Below, in pieces: positions 1-7,049 of a stretch of DNA of 7,167 bases. The notes under the pieces are model-generated. The model saw nothing but the letters and a program-made list of their open reading frames with translations. It did no database searches and was not told the DNA's origin. Origin of the DNA: Desulfonatronospira sp. GTDB taxonomy: Bacteria; Desulfobacterota; Desulfovibrionia; Desulfovibrionales; Desulfonatronovibrionaceae. The stretch lies in the NCBI GenBank assembly GCA_003563255.1, contig PWSL01000135.1, positions 1-7,167 of the forward strand, read 5' to 3'. The translations under genes and the position numbers were made by a program. Position 1 is the first letter of the stretch, and each line of letters begins with the position of its first letter.

Positions 1-9
1 GCATTTTAA
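1..9 (+). CDS. possible last codons and stop of an upstream gene (aprB expected)
   Basis: A TAA at positions 7-9 lies in frame with position 1 (GCA TTT TAA) and overlaps the Shine-Dalgarno sequence of aprA. In sulfate reducers aprB, the ferredoxin-type beta subunit of APS reductase, normally sits directly upstream of aprA with a very short gap, so this could be its end. Only two codons are visible, so the identity is inferred entirely from context; the TAA could equally be chance. Confidence 0.3.
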   Translation, partial: AF

Positions 10-19
10 GGAGGTATTT

Positions 20-2023
20 ATGCCTGTTATTCCATCTAAGAGCCAGAATCTTGGTGTTCCCATCGGTGAGCCGGAAATCAAGGAAATTGATGTTGATTGC
101 TTGCTGGTGGGCGGCGGCATGGGTTGCTGCGGCGCTGCTGTAGAGATCAAAAAGTGGGCCGACAAGCACGATGTCAGTTATCTCATGGTTGACAAGGCCT
201 CCCTGGAGCGCTCCGGCGCAGTGGCCCAGGGCCTGTCCGCCATCAACACCTATCTGGGCGACAATACTCCTGAGGACTACGCCCGTATGGTCCAGAACGA
301 CCTCATGAAGGCCGTGCGCGAAGATCTGGTCTTCGACCTGGGCCGTCACGTGGATGATTCCGTACATCTGTTTGAGGAATGGGGACTGCCCATCTGGGTG
401 ACCACTGACGACGGCAAGCGCCTCGACGGTGCAGCCGCCAAGAAGAAGGGCCTGCAGGTACGCGAAGGTGCCAAGCCTGTTCGTTCCGGTCGCTGGCAGA
501 TCATGATCAATGGTGAGTCCTACAAGGTCATCGTGGCCGAGGCAGCCAAAAACGCCATCGGCGAGGACAACTACATTGAGCGCTGCTTTGTGGTCAAGCT
601 GCTCCTGGACGCCAATGAGCCCAACCGGGTAGCCGGCGCTGTGGGCTTTTCCACCCGTGAAAATAAAGTATATGTATTCAAATCCAACGCCATCCTGGTG
701 GCCTGTGGCGGCGCAGTCAATGTCTACCGCCCCCGCTCCACCGGTGAAGGTATGGGCCGGGCCTGGTATCCTGTCTGGAACGCCGGCTCCACCTACACCA
801 TGTGTTCCGAGGTGGGCGCGGAAATGACCATGATGGAAAACAGGTTCTGCCCGGCCAGATTCAAGGACGGCTATGGTCCTGTTGGCGCCTGGTTCCTGCT
901 GTTCAAGGCCAAGGCCACCAACGCCAAGGGCGAAGACTATACCCAGAAGAATATGCACCTGCTCAAGCCTTACCAGGAAAAGGGCTACGCCACCGGCAAG
1001 GTCATGCCTGCCTGTCTGCGCAACCACCAGACCCTGGAGGAGATGAGGGCCGGCCTTGGTCCAATCTATATGGACACCGCCACCGCCCTGCAGAACACCT
1101 TCAAGGAGTTGTCCAAGAAAGAGCAGAAGCACCTGGAATCAGAAGCCTGGGAAGACTTCCTGGATATGTGCGTTGGTCAGGCCAACCTGTGGGCCTGCAT
1201 GAACATTGAGCCTGAGAACAAGGGCTCCGAAATGATGCCCACCGAGCCCTACCTGCTGGGCTCCCACTCCGGTTGCTGCGGCATCTGGGTATCCGGGCCC
1301 GATGAAGACTGGGTACCGGAAGAGTACAAGGTACTCGCCCCCAACGGCAAGGCATACAACCGCATGACCACGGTCATGGGCCTGTGGACCTGCGCTGACG
1401 GCGTCGGCGCTTCCGGGCACAAGTTCTCCTCCGGTGCACATGCCGAGGGGCGCATGGCTGCCAAGGCCATGGTCCGCTGGTGTGTGGACCATAAGGACTT
1501 CAAGCCGACCCTGAAGGATTCCCCCCAGGACCTGGCCAAGATGATCTACCAGCCCTGGTACACCTATGAAGAGCACAAGAACGTATCCACTGCTCCGGAC
1601 ATCAACCCCAAGTACATCACCCCGCGCAACTTCATGATGCGCCTGATCAAGTACTCGGATGAATACGGTGCCGGTGTGGCTACCTACTATGTCACCTCCG
1701 AGGCTCTGCTTGAGGTGTTGAGCAAGCATCTGGACTGGCTGCAGGAAGACTCCCTGAAGCTGTGCGCCCGCGATCTGCATGAACTTATGCGTGCCTGGGA
1801 AAACTATCACCGCCTGTGGACCGTCCGCCTGCACACCATGCACATCCGGTTCCGCAAGGAGACCAGGTACCCCGGCTTCTACTATCGCTCCGACTTCATG
1901 GATCTCAACGAGGAAGAGTGGCTTTGCTTCACCAACTCCAAGTACGATCCCGAAAAGGGCGAGATGACCTTCTTCAAGAGGCCTTACATCCAGATCTTCG
2001 ATCCCAAATGGGATAAGGAATAA
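20..2023 (+). CDS. aprA: adenylylsulfate (APS) reductase, alpha subunit
   Basis: This is the FAD-containing catalytic subunit of cytoplasmic APS reductase, which reduces adenosine 5'-phosphosulfate to AMP and sulfite in dissimilatory sulfate reduction. The 667-residue product has the usual family length and looks intact. The N-terminal dinucleotide-binding motif GGGMGCCGAA is at residues 31-40. KASLERSGAVAQGLSAINTY (59-78) and GRHVDDSVHLFEEWGLP (108-124) are hallmark AprA blocks of the fumarate reductase/succinate dehydrogenase flavoprotein superfamily. Substrate and flavin contacts known from the Archaeoglobus structure (an Asn, an Arg, a His) most likely correspond to N76, R275 or R280 in the block ENRFCPARFKDGYGPVGAW (273-291), and H416 in GSHSGCCG. 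The ATG at 20 is preceded by AAGGAGGT (8-15) at good spacing. Its partner AprB should lie just upstream. The strong terminator after the stop suggests that aprBA forms its own abundant transcript, partly separated from qmo. Confidence 0.97.
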   Translation: MPVIPSKSQNLGVPIGEPEIKEIDVDCLLVGGGMGCCGAAVEIKKWADKHDVSYLMVDKASLERSGAVAQGLSAINTYLGDNTPEDYARMVQNDLMKAVREDLVFDLGRHVDDSVHLFEEWGLPIWVTTDDGKRLDGAAAKKKGLQVREGAKPVRSGRWQIMINGESYKVIVAEAAKNAIGEDNYIERCFVVKLLLDANEPNRVAGAVGFSTRENKVYVFKSNAILVACGGAVNVYRPRSTGEGMGRAWYPVWNAGSTYTMCSEVGAEMTMMENRFCPARFKDGYGPVGAWFLLFKAKATNAKGEDYTQKNMHLLKPYQEKGYATGKVMPACLRNHQTLEEMRAGLGPIYMDTATALQNTFKELSKKEQKHLESEAWEDFLDMCVGQANLWACMNIEPENKGSEMMPTEPYLLGSHSGCCGIWVSGPDEDWVPEEYKVLAPNGKAYNRMTTVMGLWTCADGVGASGHKFSSGAHAEGRMAAKAMVRWCVDHKDFKPTLKDSPQDLAKMIYQPWYTYEEHKNVSTAPDINPKYITPRNFMMRLIKYSDEYGAGVATYYVTSEALLEVLSKHLDWLQEDSLKLCARDLHELMRAWENYHRLWTVRLHTMHIRFRKETRYPGFYYRSDFMDLNEEEWLCFTNSKYDPEKGEMTFFKRPYIQIFDPKWDKE

Positions 2024-2030
2024 CTGAAAC

Positions 2031-2062
2031 AGGCTGCGGGCCGTACGGTCCGCAGCCTTTTT
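2031..2062 (+). terminator. intrinsic terminator between aprA and qmoA
   Basis: AGGCTGCGG (2031-2039) pairs perfectly with CCGCAGCCT (2050-2058). The interior CCGTACGG (2041-2048) is itself palindromic and can extend the stem through a G-T pair to a GTAC tetraloop. A run of five Ts (2058-2062) follows at once. The hairpin starts 8 bp after the aprA stop, a textbook Rho-independent terminator. It probably separates aprA mRNA from qmo mRNA, or attenuates read-through so that apr is expressed above qmo. Confidence 0.88.
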
Positions 2063-2081
2063 AATGGTCTAAGCCCGAGCT

Positions 2082-2103
2082 GAACTGAACAGTGGTTTAG
2101 TTC
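2082..2103 (+). promoter_or_regulatory. hairpin in the qmoA leader, candidate regulatory element
   Basis: GAACTGAAC (2082-2090) pairs with GTTTAGTTC (2095-2103) across an AGTG loop. It is a nine-pair stem with one G-T pair and no T-run, so it is not a terminator. CCGA (2075-2078) could compete for TCGG (2102-2105). A short GGCC-TCA-GGCC palindrome follows at 2104-2114. The element sits 51 bp before the qmoA start, in the only stretch where a qmo promoter or operator could lie. I see no convincing -35/-10 pair: TAAGAT at 2122-2127 is a possible -10, but no good -35 is properly spaced from it. The regulatory role is inferred from position. Confidence 0.35.
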
Positions 2104-2140
2104 GGCCTCAGGCCATTTTCGTAAGATAAGGCATAAAATC

Positions 2141-2148
2141 AGGGAGGA
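2141..2148 (+). promoter_or_regulatory. ribosome binding site that fixes the qmoA start
   Basis: AGGGAGGA at 2141-2148 is a strong Shine-Dalgarno match. An in-frame TTG at 2149 touches it directly and leaves no spacer, whereas the ATG at 2155 lies 6 bp downstream, the usual distance. The ATG is therefore preferred over the longer TTG-started form, which would add only two residues. Confidence 0.8.
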
Positions 2149-2154
2149 TTGAGA

Positions 2155-3402
2155 ATGTCCAATAACAGTATTCTGGTAATCGGCGGCGGTTTCAGCGGCT
2201 TAACAGCCGCGCTGGAAGCCGCTGAAGTCGGACACGAGGTGTATATCGTTGAGCAGGAGCCATATCTTGGAGGACGAGTGGCCCAGCTTAAGCACTATTT
2301 CCCCAAACTTTGTCCTCCGACATGCGGCCTGGAGATAAACTTTCAGCGCATCAGAAAAAACCCGAAGGTCAAACAGTTCACTATGGCCCGGGTGACTGAG
2401 GTGTCAGGCGGTCCCGGCAACTACGAAGCCAAAATCAAGATCAAGCCCAGGTTCGTCAACAGCAACTGCACCGCCTGTGACAAGTGTGTCGAAGTCTGTC
2501 CTGTTGAAAGAGACAGCGAATACGACTTCAATATGGGCAAGACCCGGGCCGTTTATCGTCCGCACCTTATGTCCTTTCCCATGCGCTATGTCATTGATGA
2601 CCAGGTTTGCGAAGGCTCATCCTGCGCCAAATGCGTGGACGCCTGCCAGTATCAGGCCATTGACCTGGATGAAAAAGAGCGCGAGTTCACCCTGAACGTA
2701 GGTTCAATAATCGTCGCTACAGGCTGGAAGCCGTATGACATCACCAAGCTCACCAACCTGGGAGGAGGTCAGATCCCCAACGTCATTTCCAACATGCAGC
2801 TTGAAAGACTGGCTGCACCAGCCGGCCCCACCGACGGCCGGGTGCTTAGACCCTCAGACGGCAAAGAACCCAAACGCATCGCCTTTGTGCAGTGTGCCGG
2901 ATCCAGAGACCAGAATCACCTGGATTACTGTTCATACATCTGCTGCATGGCATCCCTCAAGCACTGTACCTACATCCGGGAGCAGTACCCTGACGCTGAG
3001 GTGGTCATCTACTACATTGACCTGCGTGCCCCGGGCAGGTACGAAAATTTCCTGAACAAGATCCAGGAGGACGAAAAAGTGCGGATGGTCAAGGGCAAGG
3101 TTGCAAAAATCACCGAGGACACTGCAACCGGAGACCTGGTGGTAACCGCTGAAGACATCATGGGCGGTGTCAAAAAAGAGGAAACCTTCGATCTTGTGGT
3201 CCTTGCCACTGGCATGCAGCCTTCCATTTCCATAGACGGCCTGGCTTTGGAAGTTCCCATGGACGATTCAGGTTTTATCACCGGCGGCGAGGACAAGGGA
3301 ATCTTTCCTGTCGGCTGCGCCAAAATGCCGCTGGATGTTATGACCTCGGCCGAAACAGCCACAGGCGGGGCACTGAATGCTATACAAACGGGGAGGAGGT
3401 AA
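2155..3402 (+). CDS. qmoA: quinone-interacting membrane-bound oxidoreductase subunit QmoA (HdrA-like flavoprotein)
   Basis: QmoA is a cytoplasm-facing FAD subunit of the QmoABC complex, which links menaquinol oxidation to APS reductase. The 415-residue product is of normal length. An N-terminal FAD-binding motif GGGFSG (10-15) ends its first beta-alpha-beta unit at VEQEPYLGGR (32-41). C53 and C57 follow, as in HdrA relatives. Ferredoxin-type motifs lie at C105-x2-C108-x2-C111-x3-C115 and C152-x4-C157-x2-C160-x3-C164. The HdrA signatures ATGWKPYD (188-195), QCAGSRD (246-252) and YCSYICC (258-264), then ATGMQP (351-356), complete the flavoprotein fold. No signal peptide or membrane segment is visible. 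The gene begins the qmo operon and ends in the qmoB ribosome binding site, which suggests coupled translation. Its sequence is clearly paralogous to the middle part of QmoB. The start was chosen by Shine-Dalgarno spacing. Confidence 0.95.
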   Translation: MSNNSILVIGGGFSGLTAALEAAEVGHEVYIVEQEPYLGGRVAQLKHYFPKLCPPTCGLEINFQRIRKNPKVKQFTMARVTEVSGGPGNYEAKIKIKPRFVNSNCTACDKCVEVCPVERDSEYDFNMGKTRAVYRPHLMSFPMRYVIDDQVCEGSSCAKCVDACQYQAIDLDEKEREFTLNVGSIIVATGWKPYDITKLTNLGGGQIPNVISNMQLERLAAPAGPTDGRVLRPSDGKEPKRIAFVQCAGSRDQNHLDYCSYICCMASLKHCTYIREQYPDAEVVIYYIDLRAPGRYENFLNKIQEDEKVRMVKGKVAKITEDTATGDLVVTAEDIMGGVKKEETFDLVVLATGMQPSISIDGLALEVPMDDSGFITGGEDKGIFPVGCAKMPLDVMTSAETATGGALNAIQTGRR

Positions 3403-3408
3403 GTCACA

Positions 3409-5592
3409 ATGGCTGACAATAAGACAGGAGTATATATCTGTACCGGTTGCGAAATCGGGGACAACCTGAACAAGGAAGCTGTACGGGAATATATTGACGA
3501 GGAATGTTCTCCGGCAGTGCTCAAGGAGCACTCATTTTTATGCAGCAAGGAAGGTGTTGCAGAAATCCAGGGCGATATCGACGGCGAGGGTGTAAACAAG
3601 GTCTGCATCGCTGCCTGTTCACCCAGGATAATGTGGGACGTGTTCGATTTCGGCCCCAAGGTCCTGGTTGAAAGGGCCAATATTCGGGAATTGGCGGTAT
3701 GGTCATACCGAAACCCCGAACTCCCCGAACCCGAAGATGATGAGATGTCCGATCCTTTGACCATGATGGTCAGGGATTACATCCGTATGGGCGTGGTCCG
3801 CCTGGAAAAGACGGATTATCCCGAAAGGGAGCCCCTGGAGCCCAGCAACACCATCATGGTTCTGGGAGGCGGAGTGACCGGCCTCAATGCCGCTCTGGGT
3901 GCAGCCAATACCGGCTACGACGTGGTTCTGGTGGAAAAGGAAGACAAGCTGGGTGGTTTCGCCGCCAAGATGTACAAGCAGACCCCCACCAAACACCCGT
4001 ATACCGAGGCTGAACAGCCTTCTGTGGACGAACTTATCCGCAAAGTGGAAGGAAACGACAAGATCAAGGTGCTGACCAAGGCTGAACTGCAGCTCATAAA
4101 AGGTGCACCCGGAAAATACACTGTAACTGTTAAATCCGGAGGCGAGGATCACGAGCTCTTCATAGGCTCCGTGGTTCTGGCCACTGGCTGGAAGCCTTAC
4201 GATGCCTCCAAGCTGGGACACCTGGGTTACGGCACAATCAAGAACGTGGTTACCAATGTGGAACTGGAGACCATGGCCAAGGAAGGCAAGCTGCAAAGGC
4301 CTTCCGACGGGCAGCCGGTTCAAAGCGCTGCATTCATCCAGTGTGCCGGACAGCGGGATCCCGAGCACCTTCCCTACTGCTCCTCGGTATGCTGCATGAC
4401 ATCCCTGAAACAGGCAAAATATATCCGGGAAAAGGACGACGATGCCAAGGCCTTCATATTCTACAAGGACATGCGTACACCCGGCGTATACGAGAGCTAC
4501 TACCGTGAAGCCCAGGATGATCCAGGCATCTTTCTGACCAAATCCGAGATTCAGGAAGTAAGCGAAGACGGAGACGGCAAGATCGTGGTCAAGGTTACCG
4601 ACACCCTGCTTGGAGAAGACCTGGAAGTGGCGGTTGATCTGCTGGTCCTGGCCACCGGAATGGTGCCGACCATCGCCGAAGAAGCCGTACTCAAGCTGGG
4701 ATACCGCCTGGGCGAACAAATCCCGGATCTGGAGCTTTTCAACGGCTTTGCCGATTCCAACTACATCTGCTTCCCCTATGAGACCAGGCGTACCGGGATT
4801 TACGCCGCCGGATGCGTGCGCCAGCCCATGAACATGAGTACCGCCAAGGACGACGCAGCCGGTGCCGCCCTCAAATCCATTCAGTGCCTTGAATCCATCA
4901 ATCACGGCGTGGCTGTTCATCCCCGCTCCGGTGACCCCACTTATCCCAAGTTCAACATGGTCCGCTGCACCCAGTGCAAGCGCTGCACCGAGGAATGCCC
5001 CTTCGGAGCCCTGGACGACGACGAGAAGGGAACTCCAGAGCCCAATACCACCAGGTGCCGCCGCTGCGGAACCTGCATGGGCGCCTGTCCCGAGCGCGTC
5101 ATCTCCTTTGACAACTATAGCGTTTCCATGCTCAATGAGGCCATCGCCGCCATCCAGGTCCCGGATGACGAGGAAGAAGGCGGCTACCGCATCCTTTGCC
5201 TGGTCTGCGAAAACGACGCCTACCCGGCCCTGGATATGGCGGCCATGCGCAAGAACAAGTGGTCTGCCTCTGTTCGCTTCATAGGCATCCGCTGTCTGGG
5301 CTCGGTGAATACCCAGTGGATAGCTGAATCCATGAGTAAGGGGATAGACGGGGTTCTTCTGCTTGGCTGCAAATACGGCGATGACTACCAGTGCCACTTC
5401 ATTAAAGGCAGTGAGCTGTGCAATAAGCGCATGGACAATATCGGTGAAACCCTGGAAAGGCTGCAGGTTGAGTCTGAAAGAATACAACAGAAACAGATAT
5501 CCATAGATGAATACGACAAGATACCCAAGATAATCGATGACTTCATTGAGGAGATCGAGGGTTACGGTCCTAATCCATATAAGGGTTTCTAG
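3409..5592 (+). CDS. qmoB: quinone-interacting membrane-bound oxidoreductase subunit QmoB (HdrA-MvhD fusion)
   Basis: QmoB is the large soluble subunit of the Qmo complex, thought to mediate electron transfer between QmoC/QmoA and APS reductase. The 727-residue product divides into modules. Residues 1-100 are an HdrA-type N-terminal domain with C11, C14, C33, C45, C66 and C70 (the last in AACSPR). Residues 147-490 are a FAD/thioredoxin-reductase-like core with GGGVTG (153-158), ATGWKPYD (258-265), QCAGQRD (311-317), YCSSVCC (323-329) and ATGMVP (415-420). Residues 518-562 hold two classic [4Fe-4S] motifs, C520/523/526/530 and C550/553/556/560. Residues 592-727 resemble the MvhD delta subunit of F420-non-reducing hydrogenase, with C597, C600, C629, C654, C662 and C671. 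The Shine-Dalgarno GGAGGAGGT (3392-3400) runs into the qmoA stop, 8 bp before the ATG. No membrane segment is seen. The core closely parallels QmoA, as expected from an ancestral HdrA duplication. Confidence 0.95.
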   Translation: MADNKTGVYICTGCEIGDNLNKEAVREYIDEECSPAVLKEHSFLCSKEGVAEIQGDIDGEGVNKVCIAACSPRIMWDVFDFGPKVLVERANIRELAVWSYRNPELPEPEDDEMSDPLTMMVRDYIRMGVVRLEKTDYPEREPLEPSNTIMVLGGGVTGLNAALGAANTGYDVVLVEKEDKLGGFAAKMYKQTPTKHPYTEAEQPSVDELIRKVEGNDKIKVLTKAELQLIKGAPGKYTVTVKSGGEDHELFIGSVVLATGWKPYDASKLGHLGYGTIKNVVTNVELETMAKEGKLQRPSDGQPVQSAAFIQCAGQRDPEHLPYCSSVCCMTSLKQAKYIREKDDDAKAFIFYKDMRTPGVYESYYREAQDDPGIFLTKSEIQEVSEDGDGKIVVKVTDTLLGEDLEVAVDLLVLATGMVPTIAEEAVLKLGYRLGEQIPDLELFNGFADSNYICFPYETRRTGIYAAGCVRQPMNMSTAKDDAAGAALKSIQCLESINHGVAVHPRSGDPTYPKFNMVRCTQCKRCTEECPFGALDDDEKGTPEPNTTRCRRCGTCMGACPERVISFDNYSVSMLNEAIAAIQVPDDEEEGGYRILCLVCENDAYPALDMAAMRKNKWSASVRFIGIRCLGSVNTQWIAESMSKGIDGVLLLGCKYGDDYQCHFIKGSELCNKRMDNIGETLERLQVESERIQQKQISIDEYDKIPKIIDDFIEEIEGYGPNPYKGF

Positions 5593-5602
5593 GAGGTAAT
5601 AG

Positions 5603-6745
5603 ATGTCTACAAGAATCGACCCTGATGTACAGTTTATCCGGGAAATGCAGGCTGCAGGCGGAGAATCCCTGAAAAAATGCTATCAATGCGCAACCTGCAG
5701 CGTTATATGTCCACTGTCTCCGGAAGAAACTCCATTCCCCCGCAAGGAAATGGTCTGGGCCCAATGGGGCATGAAAGACAAACTTGTCAATGATATTGAC
5801 ATCTGGCTGTGCCACAACTGCGGGGAATGCTCCGACTACTGCCCCCGAGGGGCAAAACCGGGAGATCTTCTGGCCGCCCTTCGCAATACGGCATACAAGT
5901 CTCTGGCCAGGCCGGCCATCCTGGGCGAATGGATGAGTTCAGCCAAGTACCTGCCGGTACTCTTTGCCATTCCGGCTATACTCTTTCTCATTGTCTGGGC
6001 GGCCACCACGGGGCTGACTATCCCGGACGGAGAAATCGTATTCAGCAAGGTATTCCCCACACTTCAGGCCATTGACCCCATTTTCATTCTGACGGTTATT
6101 TTTGTGGTCTTCACCTTTATCTATTCAGTTGGGAGGATGCTGGCGTCCTTCAAGGAAGCGGGATATGTACCGCAGGAAGGATCTCCATCGATGTTGAGAT
6201 CACTTTATGACGTAATCAAGGAGCAGATCCTGACCCATGTCAAGTTCAAGGACTGCGAGACCAACCAGGAGCGCTACACCGGCCACCTGCTGGTTTTTTA
6301 CGGATTTATCGCCCTGTTCGTAGTAACGGGCATAGTAGCGGCAGCCTACTGGGCGGACAAATTCGGGATTATCGAGTTCGCCACACCCATGGCCCTGTAC
6401 AATCCAGTAAAGATCCTGGCCAATGTCGGCGGAATAGCTCTTATCGTGGGCCTGGTGTACATGACCCGCATGCGTCTGAACATAGATCCCAAAAAGACCG
6501 TCAATTCCTTTTATGACTGGTATCTTCTTGGTGTAATCTGGGCAGTGGTCATCACCGGCTTCCTGGCCCAGATCTTCAGGCTGGCTGATGCAGCTGCTCT
6601 GGCCTACATAATCTATTACCTGCACCTGGTAACTGTCTTTATGCTCTTTGCATACCTGCCCTGGTCCAAGCTGGCCCACCTGGTCTACAGGACTGTGGCC
6701 CTGGCATACGCCAGACAGATCGGGCGTAAGGGACTGTCGGAATAA
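5603..6745 (+). CDS. qmoC: quinone-interacting membrane-bound oxidoreductase subunit QmoC (HdrC-HdrE fusion, cytochrome b)
   Basis: QmoC is the membrane anchor of the Qmo complex and the site where menaquinol is oxidised. The 380-residue product is a fusion. The cytoplasmic N-terminal half is HdrC-like, with two [4Fe-4S] motifs, C26-x2-C29-x2-C32-x3-C36 and C70-x2-C73-x2-C76-x3-C80, each followed by proline. The C-terminal half is HdrE/NarI-like cytochrome b with about six hydrophobic segments, near residues 115-136, 158-178, 226-248, 269-287, 306-325 and 335-354. Histidines H212, H228, H341 and H359 near segment ends are the candidate heme b ligands; the exact pairs cannot be assigned here. 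AGGAGG (5591-5596) overlaps the qmoB stop and sits 6 bp before the ATG, so translation is probably coupled. The C-terminus (RQIGRKGLSE) is positively charged, fitting a cytoplasmic tail. It is the last gene of the operon; no further gene follows within the 422 bp visible. Confidence 0.95.
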   Translation: MSTRIDPDVQFIREMQAAGGESLKKCYQCATCSVICPLSPEETPFPRKEMVWAQWGMKDKLVNDIDIWLCHNCGECSDYCPRGAKPGDLLAALRNTAYKSLARPAILGEWMSSAKYLPVLFAIPAILFLIVWAATTGLTIPDGEIVFSKVFPTLQAIDPIFILTVIFVVFTFIYSVGRMLASFKEAGYVPQEGSPSMLRSLYDVIKEQILTHVKFKDCETNQERYTGHLLVFYGFIALFVVTGIVAAAYWADKFGIIEFATPMALYNPVKILANVGGIALIVGLVYMTRMRLNIDPKKTVNSFYDWYLLGVIWAVVITGFLAQIFRLADAAALAYIIYYLHLVTVFMLFAYLPWSKLAHLVYRTVALAYARQIGRKGLSE

Positions 6746-6773
6746 CCGGTCGGAAAATCAAACCACATAATTC

Positions 6774-6810
6774 AAAAAAAGCTCCTTCCCCTGGGAAGGG
6801 GCTTTTTTTT
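6774..6810. terminator. bidirectional intrinsic terminator after qmoC
   Basis: AGCTCCTTCC (6780-6789) pairs with GGAAGGGGCT (6794-6803), with one T-G pair, across a CCTG loop (6790-6793). Seven As (6774-6780) precede the stem and eight Ts (6803-6810) follow it. The flanking A and T runs make it work on either strand, so it should end the qmo transcript and could also stop transcription approaching from the right. It lies 28 bp after the qmoC stop. Its last two Ts are also the first two bases of the inverted repeat that follows. Confidence 0.9.
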
Positions 6811-6926
6811 CTCGACAATTCAGCACTACAGCAAAACTTCTAAGGCGGACCATGCCCGCAACCCAATAAAGAAAAGTGTATTTTGACAGGATTAACCACG
6901 CCAAAGACGCGTGGCAGGCATAGATT
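6809..6926 (+). repeat. left arm of the long inverted repeat
   Basis: This arm begins in the final TT of the qmoC terminator and ends at TAGATT (6921-6926). It pairs base for base with the right arm: position p pairs with 13976 minus p. It contains the hairpin at 6896-6914 and one copy of TTGACAGGAT at 6883-6892. Confidence 0.9.
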
Positions 6927-6934
6927 GACAGGAT
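6883..6934 (+). repeat. pair of TTGACAGGAT direct repeats
   Basis: TTGACAGGAT occurs at 6883-6892 and again at 6925-6934, 42 bp apart. It also occurs inverted as ATCCTGTCAA at 7084-7093, which is the arm partner of the first copy. Short tandem or interspersed GACAGGAT-type units are, from my general recollection, common in intergenic repeats of deltaproteobacterial genomes. The first six bases match a -35 box, but no -10 follows at the right distance, so I call it a repeat and not a promoter. Confidence 0.6.
6896..6914 (+). repeat. small hairpin inside the left arm
   Basis: CCACGC (6896-6901) and GCGTGG (6909-6914) form a six-pair GC-rich stem with a CAAAGAC loop. The same hairpin necessarily recurs in the right arm at 7062-7080. 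A related but diverged hairpin lies in the spacer (6972-6989), also preceded by ATTAACC and carrying the core CGCCAAA, which suggests the element was built from repeated copies of one unit. Confidence 0.7.
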
Positions 6935-6943
6935 AAGCAAGCA

Positions 6944-7015
6944 GCGGCCGGAAGCCGCAGATTGCATTAACCATCGCCAAAGGCGGATGATAACCTTTTG
7001 GCTTGGCTTCCGGCC
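6944..7015 (+). repeat. nested inverted repeats in the spacer of the palindrome
   Basis: GGCCGGAAGCC (6946-6956) is the exact reverse complement of GGCTTCCGGCC (7005-7015), so the spacer has its own 11-bp stem. The left half can instead fold locally: GCGGC (6944-6948) with GCCGC (6954-6958) around CGGAA. Between the two halves, CATCGCC (6972-6978) pairs with GGCG and ATG (6982-6989, one bulged G) around an AAA loop. The alternative pairings give a branched structure with mutually exclusive folds. Confidence 0.7.
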
Positions 7016-7049
7016 AGGACAAAATGATTTTTCTCTTTATCCATCTCTT

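Noticed and set aside
1139..1843. 234-codon open frame on the minus strand, antisense to aprA
   Set aside because: It is the shadow of a well-conserved aprA segment, with no plausible ribosome binding site or family resemblance.
2064..2154. Operator of a redox regulator such as Rex in the qmoA leader
   Set aside because: No TTGTGAA-type half-sites with matching inverted partner are visible. The only palindrome (2082-2103) does not match a regulator motif I can name.
3012..3764. 250-codon open frame on the minus strand across the qmoA/qmoB junction
   Set aside because: It spans two confident genes and their shared ribosome binding site. The product is serine- and threonine-rich and resembles nothing known.
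3703..5487. 594-codon open frame on the minus strand, antisense to qmoB
   Set aside because: It lies wholly opposite qmoB, which has clear homology and cofactor motifs. The antisense translation is low-complexity (rich in Gly, His, Val and Ala) with no recognisable motif, as expected from codon bias of the real gene.
6883..6934. Promoter at TTGACA in the repeat
   Set aside because: Two TTGACA hexamers are present, but no TATAAT-like hexamer lies 16-18 bp downstream of either and no gene follows within the window.
6758..6967. 69-codon open frame on the minus strand in the tail region
   Set aside because: It runs through the terminator stem and the inverted-repeat arm, so its composition is dictated by those elements. 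No supporting start signal is visible.
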